A stretch of 38,404 nt of DNA from assembly GCF_025463825.1 (NCBI RefSeq), contig NZ_JAODBG010000042.1:1-38404 (forward strand), written 5' to 3'. The notes beneath the pieces were generated by a model, which saw nothing but the letters and a program-made list of their open reading frames with translations, ran no database searches and was not told the origin of the DNA. Of the stretch, positions 6,475-16,772 are shown in pieces. Origin of the DNA: Cryobacterium sp. GTDB lineage: Bacteria > Actinomycetota > Actinomycetes > Actinomycetales > Microbacteriaceae. The first letter of the stretch is position 1. Each line of letters begins with the position of its first letter. A program made the position numbers and the translations under genes.

Positions 6475-7356
6475 ATGCTGTTAGGAACCGATGTCACCCA
6501 GGTCGAGGCCTGGCGCAAGCTGCAGGAGAAACTGACCGCAGCATCCGTCACCGACCGCAGCGCCCTGCTGCACCGTCGGGCGAACGACACCCGCAGCGAC
6601 GTCGTGCGGATGATCGACCACGCCGGGCAGGGCCACATCGGCGGCGACTTCTCGGTCACCGACATCCTCACCGTGCTGTTCAACGGCGTTCTGCGGATCG
6701 ACCCGAACGATCCGCAGAAGGCCGGACGCGACCGGTTCGTGCTCAGCAAAGGACACTGCGCCGCCGCCCTGTATGCCACCCTGGCCAGCTGCGGCTACTT
6801 CTCCCCCGACGAGCTGCTCACCTTCATGGGCCCGCTCTCCGCGCTCAACGGCCACCCCAACCGCAACAAGGTACCGGGGGTCGAAACCAACACCGGCCCA
6901 CTCGGCCACGGCCTTCCCGTCGCCGTCGGCCAGGCGCTGGCCGCGAAACTCGCCGGCAACGGCGCCCGGGTCTTCGCCGTGATGGGTGACGGCGAGATGC
7001 AGGAGGGCAGCAACTGGGAGGCCCTGATGACCGGCGCCCACTACGGGCTCGACAACCTCACCGCCGTCGTCGACCGCAATCGGCTGCAACAGGGCGCCCG
7101 CACGGAGGACACCTCATCGCTGGACCCGCTGGACGAGAAGCTGCTCGCGTTCGGCTGGGAGCTGCGCATCATCGACGGCCACGACTATGAACAGCTCGCG
7201 GCAGCCTTCAAGCCCTCCAGCACCGGCAAGCCCGTCGCTGTAATCGCCAACACCACCAAGGGCAAGGGTGTGTCGTTCATCGAGGACCGCGTGGAGTGGC
7301 ACCACAAAGTGCCGTCCACGGAACAGGTAGTGCTGGCACTGGAGGAATTGGCATGA
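6475..7356 (+). CDS. Transketolase, N-terminal (thiamine diphosphate-binding) subunit
   Basis: This 293-residue protein is the first half of a split transketolase. It contains the ThDP-binding motif GDGEMQEGSNWEALMTGAHY with its metal-binding GDG, plus RFVLSKGHCAAALYA and NTGPLGHGLPVAVGQALA. Classical one-chain transketolases are about 650 residues; split forms are common in dedicated catabolic operons. GGGGAG lies ten bases before the ATG. The stop overlaps the next start (ATGA). Co-location with an FGGY kinase and an isomerase-like protein suggests that its donor is a phosphorylated ketose such as D-apulose 4-phosphate (AptA-like) rather than a general pentose-phosphate role. The substrate is inference. 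Confidence 0.9.
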   Translation: MLLGTDVTQVEAWRKLQEKLTAASVTDRSALLHRRANDTRSDVVRMIDHAGQGHIGGDFSVTDILTVLFNGVLRIDPNDPQKAGRDRFVLSKGHCAAALYATLASCGYFSPDELLTFMGPLSALNGHPNRNKVPGVETNTGPLGHGLPVAVGQALAAKLAGNGARVFAVMGDGEMQEGSNWEALMTGAHYGLDNLTAVVDRNRLQQGARTEDTSSLDPLDEKLLAFGWELRIIDGHDYEQLAAAFKPSSTGKPVAVIANTTKGKGVSFIEDRVEWHHKVPSTEQVVLALEELA

Positions 7357-8315
7357 GCACCACGACGACGACCCCCGGCCTCTACGACAACCGCACCGCC
7401 TTCGCCGACGAACTGATCCAACTCGCCCGCACCGATGACCGCATCGTGGCCGTCTGCAATGACTCCGTCGGCTCCAGCAACCTGGTCGCCTTCCGCGACG
7501 AGTTCCCCGACCGACTCATCAACGTCGGCATCGCCGAGCAGAACATGGTCGGCGTGGGCGCCGGCCTGGCCAGCGCCGGGTATATCCCCTTCGTCTGCGC
7601 CGCCGGGCCCTTCCTCACCGGCCGTTCCCTCGAGCAGGTCAAGGCCGACGTGGCCTACAGCCAGCACCCGGTTATCCTGTGCGGCATGAGTCCCGGCATG
7701 GCCTACGGAGAACTGGGCCCGACCCACCACTCCGTGGAGGACTTCTCGTGGCTCCGCGCCTTGCCGGGCCTGGACATCGTCGTTCCCGCGGACCGCCTGC
7801 AGACCCGGCAGGCCGTGCAGCAGGCCGTCGCCAGCCCCCGGCCGATGTACATCCGGGTGGGCCGGCACAAGGTACCCGACGTGTCACCGGCCGGCTCCGT
7901 GCTCGAACGCGGTCACTTCCAGACCCTCCGTGAGGGCACCGACGTCACCCTGATCGGCACCGGCACCCTGGTCTCCCGCGCCGTCGAGGCCGCCGAGCTG
8001 CTCGCCGCCGACGGCCTGAGCGTCCGGGTGCTGAACGCCGCCTACATCGCGCCACTGGATGTGGCCTCGATCGTGGCCGCCGCCGAAGAAACCGGCGCGA
8101 TCATCACTGCCGAGGAGGGCAACGTCGCCGGCGGCCTCGGTGCCGCCGTCGCCTCGGTCGTGTCGCAGCTGGGCCGGGATGCCCGGGTGCCGGTGCGCAT
8201 CCTTGGGCTGACCGAGTTCGCGCCAACCGGCAGCACCGACTTCCTGCTCGACCACTTCGGCCTCACCCCCGCCCACCTTGCTGCGGCCGCCCGGGATGCG
8301 AGGACGAATGGCTGA
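7353..8315 (+). CDS. Transketolase, C-terminal subunit
   Basis: The 320-residue partner of the preceding subunit contains the pyrimidine-binding domain (INVGIAEQNMVGVGAGLASA, with the catalytic Glu of GIAEQ) and the C-terminal transketolase domain (TLIGTGTLVSRAVEAAELLA, TAEEGNVAGGLGAAV). The start at 7353 overlaps the stop of subunit A by 4 bp. A longer in-frame start at 7296 lies entirely within subunit A and lacks a ribosome site. The two subunits form one active enzyme, as in the AptA/AptB pair. Its stop overlaps the start of the kinase gene. Confidence 0.9.
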   Translation: MSTTTTTPGLYDNRTAFADELIQLARTDDRIVAVCNDSVGSSNLVAFRDEFPDRLINVGIAEQNMVGVGAGLASAGYIPFVCAAGPFLTGRSLEQVKADVAYSQHPVILCGMSPGMAYGELGPTHHSVEDFSWLRALPGLDIVVPADRLQTRQAVQQAVASPRPMYIRVGRHKVPDVSPAGSVLERGHFQTLREGTDVTLIGTGTLVSRAVEAAELLAADGLSVRVLNAAYIAPLDVASIVAAAEETGAIITAEEGNVAGGLGAAVASVVSQLGRDARVPVRILGLTEFAPTGSTDFLLDHFGLTPAHLAAAARDARTNG

Positions 8316-9813
8316 CGCAGGGCCCGTCGTCGTCGCGATCGACCAGGGCACCAGCTCCACCAAGGTCGTCGTCGTCGACGCGGCCGGCGCGGTCGTGGCG
8401 TCCGGCACGGTACCGATCGGGCAGACCCACCCGCATCCGGGCTGGGTGCAGCAGGATGCCGAGGAGATCTTCGACAGCGTGGTGCGCGGGCTGACCGAGG
8501 CGACGGCCGGTTTCGGCGACCGGATCGCGGCGGTCGGTCTGTCCAGCCAGCGCGAGTCGGCCCTGGTCTGGGACCGGGCCACCGGGGTGGCGCTGGGCCC
8601 GGTGCTCGGCTGGCAGGACCGCCGCACCAGCGCCACCGCCGCCGACCTCACCGCCGCCGGTCACGGTGACCTCGTCCGCGAGGTGACCGGACTGCCGATC
8701 GATCCGATGTTCTCCGCCCTCAAACTCGGTTGGCTGCTCGACCAGGTCGACCCCGATCGCAGTCGCAGCCGCGCGGGTGAGATCTGCGCCGGAACCGTGG
8801 ACTCCTGGTTGCTGTTCCGGCTCACCGGCGAGCACCGCATCGAGGCCGGCAACGCCAGTCGCACCCAACTGCTCAACCTGGCCACCGTCGACTGGGACGA
8901 CCGGCTACTCGCCCTCTTCGGCGTCCCCCGGGCAACGCTGCCCACCGTCGTCGCCTCCTCCGCTCCGAGCACGCCGCTCCTCGGGGTGCCGACTCTGCCG
9001 CCCGCCACCCGGGTGCTCGCGGTGATGTGCGACTCGCACGCCGCCCTCTACGCGCACGGGGTGCGTACCCCCGGCGCCGTCAAGGTCACCTACGGCACCG
9101 GCTCGTCGGTCATGGGCCTGTCCGCGCCCGGTGCCGACGCCGCGACCGCTGGCGGGCTGGTGCGCACCATCGCGTGGCAGACGGATGCCACCGCCTACGC
9201 CTTCGAGGGCAACATCCTCTCCACCGGGGCCACCATGGTCTGGCTCGCCGGGCTGCTCGGCAGCACTCCGGCCGCCCTGTTCGCGCTGGCCGAAGCCGCC
9301 CCCGACGACCACGGGATCGACCTCGTTCCCGCGTTCGCGGGCCTCGGGGCACCGTGGTGGGATGAGAACGCGCACGCCCTGATCATCGGCCTGGGCCTCG
9401 GCAGCCGGCCAAGCGATCTGGCCAGGGCCGCGGTGGAGTCCATCCCGCTGCAGATCGAAGACGTCCTCGCCGCCGTGGACGCCGGTGGCGCGCGGATCGA
9501 CCGGATCCTGGTCGACGGCGGCCCGGCCGGGAACGACTGGCTGATGCAGCTGCAGGCAGATCTCAGTCAGCGCGACGTCGTGCGGCCCGACGTCGCCGCG
9601 CTGTCCGCCCTCGGCGTGGCCCACCTGGCTGGCGCCCAAGCCGGCATCTGGTCCGACGCCGACGTTCTCGCCCTTCCACGCCGAACCTCCACCTTCCGCC
9701 CCCGGCAGGACGCCGACCAGAGCCGCCACCGCCGGCAGCGCTGGCTCGCCGCCGTCGCCGGCGCCCGCGGCCGGCCCGCCCCCTCTGGCCAACCCGCCAC
9801 TCTTGGGTCCTGA
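8308..9813 (+). CDS. FGGY-family carbohydrate kinase
   Basis: This 501-residue protein has the FGGY fold. The N-terminal ATPase loop is VAIDQGTSSTKVVVVD, the catalytic-base region is GWQDRRTS, and the C-terminal domain has VKVTYGTGSSVMGL and RILVDGGPAGNDWLMQ. The glycerol-kinase-like GWVQQDAEEIF segment is also present. The ATG at 8308 sits inside the previous gene's end, with GAGGA just upstream; an upstream in-frame ATG (8278) is deep in that gene and less likely. In this setting the kinase probably phosphorylates the ketose made by the TIM-barrel isomerase encoded downstream. In the D-apiose transketolase route that step is apulose to apulose 4-phosphate. The tail after about residue 470 is low-complexity and Arg/Ala/Pro rich. 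Confidence 0.87.
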   Translation: MADAGPVVVAIDQGTSSTKVVVVDAAGAVVASGTVPIGQTHPHPGWVQQDAEEIFDSVVRGLTEATAGFGDRIAAVGLSSQRESALVWDRATGVALGPVLGWQDRRTSATAADLTAAGHGDLVREVTGLPIDPMFSALKLGWLLDQVDPDRSRSRAGEICAGTVDSWLLFRLTGEHRIEAGNASRTQLLNLATVDWDDRLLALFGVPRATLPTVVASSAPSTPLLGVPTLPPATRVLAVMCDSHAALYAHGVRTPGAVKVTYGTGSSVMGLSAPGADAATAGGLVRTIAWQTDATAYAFEGNILSTGATMVWLAGLLGSTPAALFALAEAAPDDHGIDLVPAFAGLGAPWWDENAHALIIGLGLGSRPSDLARAAVESIPLQIEDVLAAVDAGGARIDRILVDGGPAGNDWLMQLQADLSQRDVVRPDVAALSALGVAHLAGAQAGIWSDADVLALPRRTSTFRPRQDADQSRHRRQRWLAAVAGARGRPAPSGQPATLGS

Positions 9814-9876
9814 CCCGGCACCACCGGCACCACCCGCTCGTCCCGCACCACATCTGCAAAGGAGCAGTACCCCGTC

Positions 9877-10524
9877 ATGGCACGAGAACCACAACGGCCC
9901 CGTCGGGTCAAACCCTGGATGATCGGCACTCTTGCGGTCCTGGTGGTGCTCGTCGCGGCCGCCATGAGCGTCAAGGTCGTGAGTATCGAAGACGCCGAGG
10001 CCGCGGCATCCGGCGGCTTCGACCCGGCCAGCTATGCGGCCGACCGCTTCGAATCCGAGATCGCACCGCAGATCGAGGAGGACGCCATCGACCTGCCGAC
10101 CCTGCTCGGCGACCTGGCCGCCGGCGCCGATGAGGCGGACTTCGGCAACACCTCGGGATCGAGCAGCGCCTACAGCTTCCCGGTGACCTTCACCGGAGTC
10201 GCCGGCACCCCGGCCGGCGCCATCCTGCCCGTCACGGTCGAGGGGGTGCCCGCCGACGTCACGGTGCAGGTCCAGATCGGGCCGGCGCTGAACGGCACGG
10301 CCATCCGCGACGTCACCGGCACCGTGAGCTTCAACGAATTCACCAACCAGCTCGAGTACCAGACCGTGGCCACCGAACTCAACAACCTGGTGCGCACCGA
10401 GGTACTCGGCGACGTCGACCCGGCCGCCCTCGCCGGCAAGACCGTGACCGTGACCGGGGCGTACACCCGGGTCAACCCGGCCCTGGTCTCGGTGGTCCCG
10501 GTGAGCTTCGAGGTGCAGGAGTGA
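9877..10524 (+). CDS. DUF2291 family membrane-anchored protein
   Basis: The 215-residue protein has a basic N-terminus, then a single hydrophobic segment (WMIGTLAVLVVLVAAAMSVKVV, about residues 13-34, an uncleaved anchor or signal), and an extracytoplasmic beta-rich domain. DUF2291 landmarks include FDPASYAADRFESEIAPQI, the central Gly/Ser stretch, IRDVTGTVSFNEFTNQLEYQ, and the closing VSVVPVSFEVQE. The family is typically encoded beside ribose-type ABC importers and has no established function. Here it directly precedes the ATPase gene, with a GTGA overlap. An accessory role in uptake at the cell surface is inferred from position only. Confidence 0.8.
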   Translation: MAREPQRPRRVKPWMIGTLAVLVVLVAAAMSVKVVSIEDAEAAASGGFDPASYAADRFESEIAPQIEEDAIDLPTLLGDLAAGADEADFGNTSGSSSAYSFPVTFTGVAGTPAGAILPVTVEGVPADVTVQVQIGPALNGTAIRDVTGTVSFNEFTNQLEYQTVATELNNLVRTEVLGDVDPAALAGKTVTVTGAYTRVNPALVSVVPVSFEVQE

Positions 10525-12086
10525 CCATCCCCGGCACCCGAGCCCAGCCGTCCACCGATGTGGTGATGCGCGCCATCGGCATCGCCAAGAGCTACGGCGC
10601 CACCCAGGCCCTGAAAGGCGTGGACTTCGAGATCCGCCGCGGCACCGTCACCGTGCTCTTCGGCGAGAACGGTGCCGGCAAGTCCACCCTGATGAAGATC
10701 CTCAGCGGCGTCGAATCGCCCACCTCCGGCCTGCTCGAACTCGACGGCGAGGAAGTGGTGCTGCGCAACACCGTGGACGCCAGCGCACGCGGGATCGCGA
10801 TCATCCACCAGGAACTGAGCCTCTGCGCGAACCTGAGTGTGCGGGACAACATCTTCATGGGCCGGGAACTCGTGCGCGGCGGCATCGTCGTGAACGAACG
10901 CCAGGAGACGGCCGAGACGCTCACCCTGCTGGAGCGGCTGGAAGAGTCCCTGAACCCCAAGACCCTCGTCGCCGACCTGCGCCTCGGCCAACAGCAGGTG
11001 GTGGAGATCGCGCGGGCGCTGGCCGGTGAGGCCAGGGTGCTGATCATGGACGAGCCGACCTCCGCCCTCAGCGGCAGCGAGGTCGAGGTGCTGTTCCGCG
11101 TGATTCACGAACTCACCGCGGCCGGGGTGGCCATCGTGTACATCTCGCACCACCTCGAGGAGGCTCTGGAAATCGCGGACCATGCCGTGGTCTTCCGGGA
11201 CGGCGCCCTCGTTGCCACCGGCGAGCGCGCCGACATCGACCTCGACTGGGTGATCTCCAACATGGTCGGCCGCAGCGCCGACGACCTCTCCCCCGACCTG
11301 CTCACCGAGTTCGGCGACGTCGTGCTGTCGCTTCGCGACATCACCGTCGCCGACCCCACCAACCCCGCCCGGTTGTCGGTGGACGGCTTCAGCCTCGACG
11401 TGCGGGCCGGCGAACTCGTCTGCCTCTACGGGCTGATGGGTGCCGGCCGCACCGAACTGCTCGAGGCGCTGGCCGGCCGGGTACCGGTGCAGAGCGGCAC
11501 GGTGACCCTCAAGGGCCGGCTGATCACCCGGGAGAGCATCGCCCAGCGGATCGACCTGGGGCTCGCCCTCGTGCCGGAGGACCGGCAGCGGGACGGCCTG
11601 GTGCAGACCATGTCGGTCGGTGAGAACGTGTCGCTGGCCGGGTTGCTCTCCTTCGTGAAGGGGCTCTGGATCTCCACGCCGGGCGAGCGCACCGCCGTGC
11701 AGCAGGAGATCTCGGACGTTCGGGTGAAAACCGCCGGTCCCGCCGCCGCGATCACCTCACTCTCCGGCGGCAACCAGCAGAAGGTCGTGATCGGCAAGGT
11801 GCTGCTCACCGCCCCCGAGGTGCTGCTGCTGGACGAACCCACCCGCGGCATCGACGTCGGTGCGAAGGCGGAGATCTTCGCCCTGATGGCCCGCGAGGCC
11901 GAGCGCGGCCTCGGTGTGCTGTTCGCCACCTCCGAGGTGGGCGAGGCGCTCAACGCGGCCAACCGCGTGATCGTGATGTCCAAGGGACGAATCGTGCGGG
12001 AGTTCGACCCCCGCACCGCCACCCGCGAAGAACTGATGATCGCCTCCGGCGAGTCCACCGATGAAGAAACTGGAGCAGGCGCATGA
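10521..12086 (+). CDS. Ribose-type sugar ABC transporter, duplicated ATPase (RbsA-like)
   Basis: The 521-residue protein has two ATP-binding domains, the normal layout for RbsA/MglA/XylG. The first carries Walker A GENGAGKST, the signature-like LRLGQQQVVEIARAL, and Walker B VLIMDEPTSAL. The second has a degenerate Walker A (YGLMGAGRTELLEAL, as usual in this family), signature LSGGNQQKVVIGK, and Walker B VLLLDEPTRGIDVGAK. It starts at GTG overlapping the DUF2291 stop and ends overlapping the permease start, so the three genes are translationally coupled. It powers import of the operon's sugar with the permease and binding protein that follow. Confidence 0.93.
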   Translation: MTIPGTRAQPSTDVVMRAIGIAKSYGATQALKGVDFEIRRGTVTVLFGENGAGKSTLMKILSGVESPTSGLLELDGEEVVLRNTVDASARGIAIIHQELSLCANLSVRDNIFMGRELVRGGIVVNERQETAETLTLLERLEESLNPKTLVADLRLGQQQVVEIARALAGEARVLIMDEPTSALSGSEVEVLFRVIHELTAAGVAIVYISHHLEEALEIADHAVVFRDGALVATGERADIDLDWVISNMVGRSADDLSPDLLTEFGDVVLSLRDITVADPTNPARLSVDGFSLDVRAGELVCLYGLMGAGRTELLEALAGRVPVQSGTVTLKGRLITRESIAQRIDLGLALVPEDRQRDGLVQTMSVGENVSLAGLLSFVKGLWISTPGERTAVQQEISDVRVKTAGPAAAITSLSGGNQQKVVIGKVLLTAPEVLLLDEPTRGIDVGAKAEIFALMAREAERGLGVLFATSEVGEALNAANRVIVMSKGRIVREFDPRTATREELMIASGESTDEETGAGA

Positions 12087-13219
12087 CCGTCACCCAACCC
12101 CGGCCGGCGCCCGCCGGCGACCAGCAGCCGCCCCGCGCACCCCGCCGGTTCAGCATCCGCGGCAACGACGTCGACCTCGGCTCCATCCTGCTCGAAGGCC
12201 GCGCGTTCATCGCCCTGATCGTGCTGATCATCATCTTCTCGGCGCTCAGCGACTCATTCCTGTCGGTGAACAACATGATCACGATGACCAAGCACGTCGC
12301 GTACAACGCGATCCTCGCGATCGGGATGTTGTTCGTCATCCTCAAGGGCGGCATCGACCTGTCGATCGGTTCAACGGTCGGCCTGTCCGGCGTGGTCGCC
12401 GGTGTGCTGCTGCAGGGTTTGCAGCTCAACTCCCTCGACGTAGTGCTCTACCCGCAGGTCTGGGTGGTCGTGCTCTGCTCCCTCACCGTCGGCACCCTGG
12501 TCGGCTTCATCAACGGCACCCTGGTCACCCGGTTCGGCGTCGCCCCATTCATCGCCACCCTGGGCATGTTGTACGTCGCCAGGGGCGCGGCCCTGCTGAT
12601 CTCCAACGGTTCGACCTACCCGAAGCTCGGCGGTGACCCCGAACTCGGCAACACCGGCTTCAACCTCATCGGCGGCGGCCGCATCCTCGGGGTGCCCACC
12701 GCGATCTGGATCATGGTGGTCTTCGCACTGATCGCGGTGTTCGTGCTACGCAAAACCCCGTTCGGCCGCTGGGTGTACGCCACCGGCGGAAACGAACGCG
12801 CCGCAGAGCTGGCCGGCGTGCCGGTGCGGAAGGTGAAACTGCGGGTCTACATGATCAGCGGATTCTGCGCGGCGACGACCGGCCTGATCATCTCCTCCGA
12901 GCTCACCAGCGCCGCCCCGCAACTGGGCGAGACCTTCGAGCTCAACGCGATCGCCGCCTGCGTCATCGGCGGCGCCGCCCTCACCGGCGGCCGTGGCAAT
13001 GTGCGCGGCGTGCTCGTCGGCGCCTTTGTCATCGGCTTCCTCAGCGACGGGCTGGTGATCGTGGGAGTGTCCACCTTCTGGCAGATCACGATCAAGGGCG
13101 CCGTCATCATCCTGGCCGTCATGCTCGACCAGGCACAGCAGCGCATCAAGCGATCCAAGAACGCGGCCCTGGCCGCGGCGAACAAGTCTTCCGGCCCGCC
13201 CGCCTCACCCGCGGCCTGA
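12083..13219 (+). CDS. Ribose-type sugar ABC transporter, permease (RbsC-like)
   Basis: This 378-residue membrane protein belongs to the BPD_transp_2 family. Characteristic stretches are LKGGIDLSIGSTVGLSGVVA near helix 3, GFINGTLVTRFGVAPFIATL, TPFGRWVYATGGNERAAELA (the cytoplasmic ATPase-contact loop), and AIAACVIGGAALTGGRGNVR. N- and C-terminal tails are hydrophilic and Pro/Ala-rich. The start overlaps the ATPase stop (ATGA). The binding-protein gene follows after 67 bp. Confidence 0.92.
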   Translation: MTVTQPRPAPAGDQQPPRAPRRFSIRGNDVDLGSILLEGRAFIALIVLIIIFSALSDSFLSVNNMITMTKHVAYNAILAIGMLFVILKGGIDLSIGSTVGLSGVVAGVLLQGLQLNSLDVVLYPQVWVVVLCSLTVGTLVGFINGTLVTRFGVAPFIATLGMLYVARGAALLISNGSTYPKLGGDPELGNTGFNLIGGGRILGVPTAIWIMVVFALIAVFVLRKTPFGRWVYATGGNERAAELAGVPVRKVKLRVYMISGFCAATTGLIISSELTSAAPQLGETFELNAIAACVIGGAALTGGRGNVRGVLVGAFVIGFLSDGLVIVGVSTFWQITIKGAVIILAVMLDQAQQRIKRSKNAALAAANKSSGPPASPAA

Positions 13220-13262
13220 CCGGATACCGCGCCCCGGCGACGACGCCGGGAACGCACCATGA

Positions 13263-14276
<1,014 letters not shown>

Positions 14277-14283
14277 CCTCCCG

Positions 14284-14316
14284 GCGCCGGCCGCGGCGGA
14301 TGTCCGCGGCCGGCGC
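14284..14316 (+). terminator. Strong GC hairpin after the binding-protein gene
   Basis: A perfect 13-bp inverted repeat (left arm GCGCCGGCCGCGG, right arm 14304-14316) with a 7-base loop starts seven bases after the binding-protein stop. It is followed by TTCTCTCC rather than a true U-tract. In ABC operons such hairpins often protect the binding-protein mRNA or terminate part of the transcripts, and either role fits. Confidence 0.6.
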
Positions 14317-14350
14317 TTCTCTCCACCACCACGACAAGAAAGCAGAGCTC

Positions 14351-15334
14351 ATGCCCCACGAACAGGTCTACGGCGCCGGTATCTGGCACTTCGCCACCTA
14401 TGTCGACCGTTACGCCACCGACGGCTATGGCGAACCGCGCAGCATCCTCGACGCGATCGACCTGGCCGGCAAGGTTCGCGACCTCTCGGTCGTCGACCTC
14501 AACTACCCGTTCTTCGGCGGTGACATCAGCAACGCCCAGGTCGACGAAGCCCTCGAGCGCAACAAGCTCAAGGTCATCGGCATCACTCCGGAAATCTATA
14601 CCCGGCAGTTCATGAAAGGCTCCTTCACCAACCCCGACCCCGGCGTGCGCGAGGTCGCCCACGACCTGATCACGGATGCCGTCGGCGTCGTCCGGCACTT
14701 CGGCGCCGACTACGTCAAGCTCTGGCCCGGCCAGGATGGCTGGGACTATCCCTTCCAGGTGGATCACGGCACACTCTGGAAGGCGTCCCTCGACGGCGTC
14801 GGCCGGCTCGCCAGCGAGAACCCCGACGTGAAATTCGTGATCGAGTACAAGCCCCGCGAACCGCGCGTGCACATGAGCTTCGACTCCATGCCCCGCACCC
14901 TGCTCGGCATCGAGAAGATCGGCCTGCCCAACGTGGGTATCCTGCTCGACTTCGGCCACGCGCTGTTCGGCGGCGAATCCCCCGCCGATTCCGCCCAGCT
15001 CGCCATCGACTACAACCGGTTGTTCGGCATGGACGTGAACGACAACTTCCGCCAGTGGGACGACGACCTGGTCGCCGGCACCGTGCATCCGATCGAACTG
15101 TTCGAGTTCTTCTACACCTTGGAGAAGAACAACTGGCACGGCGTCTGGCAGCTCGACCAGTTCCCGTTCCGGGAGGACAGCGTGGACGCGGCGGACATGG
15201 CCATCGACTTCCTCAAGGCCGTGCAGCGGGGCCTCGGCAAGCTCGACGTGCAGGCCCTGCAGGAGGCCCAGGCGAACCATGACGCGATGGGGGCGCTGCG
15301 GCTCGCGCAACAGGCCCTGTTCACGTCCTACTAA
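14351..15334 (+). CDS. Xylose isomerase-like TIM-barrel sugar isomerase/epimerase
   Basis: The 327-residue protein begins [22 protein letters not shown]-endonuclease-2-type TIM-barrel features are clear: [16 protein letters not shown], the metal Glu in [14 protein letters not shown], the metal Asp/His in [12 protein letters not shown], and a later acidic ligand region near [11 protein letters not shown]. The KLWPGQDG and EYKPREPR motifs resemble rhamnose/tagatose-epimerase-like ketose isomerases. In the known D-apiose transketolase pathway a protein of this superfamily isomerises apiose to apulose, and that is the role I infer. The upstream in-frame Met at 14300 falls inside the hairpin and is rejected. 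The gene ends in tandem in-frame stops (TAATAA). Confidence 0.85.
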   Translation: MPHEQVYGAGIWHFATYVDRYATDGYGEPRSILDAIDLAGKVRDLSVVDLNYPFFGGDISNAQVDEALERNKLKVIGITPEIYTRQFMKGSFTNPDPGVREVAHDLITDAVGVVRHFGADYVKLWPGQDGWDYPFQVDHGTLWKASLDGVGRLASENPDVKFVIEYKPREPRVHMSFDSMPRTLLGIEKIGLPNVGILLDFGHALFGGESPADSAQLAIDYNRLFGMDVNDNFRQWDDDLVAGTVHPIELFEFFYTLEKNNWHGVWQLDQFPFREDSVDAADMAIDFLKAVQRGLGKLDVQALQEAQANHDAMGALRLAQQALFTSY

Positions 15335-15347
15335 TAAGCTGGCCGGT

Positions 15348-16331
15348 ATGTCCAGCGAATTGTCGGCGGTGCCGAGCCGGTTGCCCACCGACCGGCTGGG
15401 GCTGCTCACCAAGATCGCCCGGATGTACCACGAACAGGGCCTGCGCCAACCGGAGATCGCGGAACGGTTGAACATCTCCCAGTCGCGGGTGTCCCGGTTC
15501 CTCAAGGAAGCGGTCAACCTCGGCGTGGTGCGCACCATCGTGGTGCCACCACCCGGGGTGCACCCGGATCTGGAAGACCGGGTACGCGACCGGTTCGGCC
15601 TGAGCGACGTTGTCGTCGCCGACCAGCTCGGTGACGACGACAGTGCCATCCTGCGCGCCCTCGGCGGAGCCGGGGCGGCGTACCTGGAAACCTCGCTCAC
15701 CGGCCAGGACCGGGTCGGTATCTCGTCCTGGTCGTCCACCCTGCTCGCCACGGTCGATTCGATGGTGCCCCGCCCCGCGCGGGCGGCGGACTCGGTGGTG
15801 CAGGTCATCGGCGGGGTCGGCAACCCGACCGTTCAAGTGCAGGCCACCCACCTCACCGACCGGCTCGCCCGGATCACCGGGGCCACCCCGCGGTTCGTCG
15901 CCGCGCCCGGCGTCGTGGCCACTGCCGAGCTGCGCGCTGCGTTGTTGCAGGATGAATACATCGGCCAGGTCGCCGCCGAATGGTCCACCCTCACCGTGCT
16001 GCTGGTGGGCATCGGCAGCCTGCAGCCCTCCCCGTTACTGAAGGACTCCGGCAACGTCGTCTCGCAGAGCGAGATGGAACTTCTCCGCACCAGCGGCGCC
16101 GTCGGTGACGTGTGCCTGCGCTTCTTCGACGCGCACGGAGCCCTGGTGGAGTCGTCGCTGAACGACCGGGTGCTCGGCATCAGCGTCGACGACCTGCGCC
16201 GAGTGCCACGCAAGGTGGGCATCGCCGGCGGCGCCCGCAAACACGAGGCCATCCGGGCCGCTGCCACCGGCGGCTGGATCGACGTTCTGATCACCGACGT
16301 CGCCACCGCCGAATACCTCATCACAGCCTGA
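15348..16331 (+). CDS. SorC/DeoR-type sugar-binding transcriptional regulator
   Basis: The 327-residue protein has an N-terminal helix-turn-helix (ARMYHEQGLRQPEIAERLNI and SQSRVSRFLKEA). A SorC-type sugar-binding C-terminal domain follows: DRVGISSWSSTLLATVDSM, VQVIGGVGN, and LLVGIGSLQPSPLL; the late signature GIAGGARKHEAIRAA is also present. These regulators usually bind a phosphorylated sugar produced by the operon. The ATG at 15348 follows the isomerase stop by 13 bp, so the gene is transcribed with the operon it likely controls. Candidate sites are the TTCA-N8-TGAA repeat upstream of the first transketolase gene and the TTGTCAG cluster at 16.8 kb. Confidence 0.88.
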   Translation: MSSELSAVPSRLPTDRLGLLTKIARMYHEQGLRQPEIAERLNISQSRVSRFLKEAVNLGVVRTIVVPPPGVHPDLEDRVRDRFGLSDVVVADQLGDDDSAILRALGGAGAAYLETSLTGQDRVGISSWSSTLLATVDSMVPRPARAADSVVQVIGGVGNPTVQVQATHLTDRLARITGATPRFVAAPGVVATAELRAALLQDEYIGQVAAEWSTLTVLLVGIGSLQPSPLLKDSGNVVSQSEMELLRTSGAVGDVCLRFFDAHGALVESSLNDRVLGISVDDLRRVPRKVGIAGGARKHEAIRAAATGGWIDVLITDVATAEYLITA

Positions 16332-16334
16332 GCG

Positions 16335-16763
16335 TCAGTCGTTGACGACGCCCTTGCGCAGGATGAAGCAGCCGTAGGGCCGCGCGTCCAGGGTGTGCAC
16401 CACGGCGTAGGCGTACTGGGCCCGGTGATAGAAGTCCAGGCGCGGCACGATCCCGAATTCGAGTTCGGGCCAGCCCGCACGGGCGACGGCGAGCACCTGT
16501 GCCTGTGAGGGGCCCAGAATGGCGGGGTCGTCGTCGACCACCATCCGCTCCAGCGGTCGATCCACGTAGCGGTCCAGCGGGAAGACGCTCAGGATGGCGG
16601 CCGCCGCGTCGGTCACGCTCGCGGGTCCCAGCCGCACGACCGGCCGGCCGGAGGCGGCTGCCGGATAGTTGCGGTCGACGAGGAACAGCTCGTCGCCGTG
16701 ACCCATCTCATCCAGCAGCTTGAGCAGCTCCCCGCTGAGCAGGGGATTGATTCCAATCAACAT
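16335..16763 (-). CDS. RbsD/FucU-family sugar mutarotase
   Basis: The 142-residue protein starts [20 protein letters not shown] and then [16 protein letters not shown], the catalytic-His opening of the RbsD/FucU family that interconverts sugar anomers after uptake. The C-terminal signature is [19 protein letters not shown] and [13 protein letters not shown], which is closer to FucU than to E. coli RbsD. The ATG at 16763 is chosen because homology starts there; an upstream extension to 16997 would cover the dehydrogenase promoter. It converges on the SorC-type gene (3 bp between stops) and diverges from the dehydrogenase gene, so it probably belongs to the same regulon. Confidence 0.85.
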   Translation of the reverse strand: MLIGINPLLSGELLKLLDEMGHGDELFLVDRNYPAAASGRPVVRLGPASVTDAAAAILSVFPLDRYVDRPLERMVVDDDPAILGPSQAQVLAVARAGWPELEFGIVPRLDFYHRAQYAYAVVHTLDARPYGCFILRKGVVND

Positions 16764-16772
16764 GCCCCACAG

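Noticed and set aside
9814-9850. Short CCGGCACCA-type tandem sequence after the kinase gene
   Set aside because: Only a few imperfect GC-rich units; consistent with base composition and not a structured repeat.
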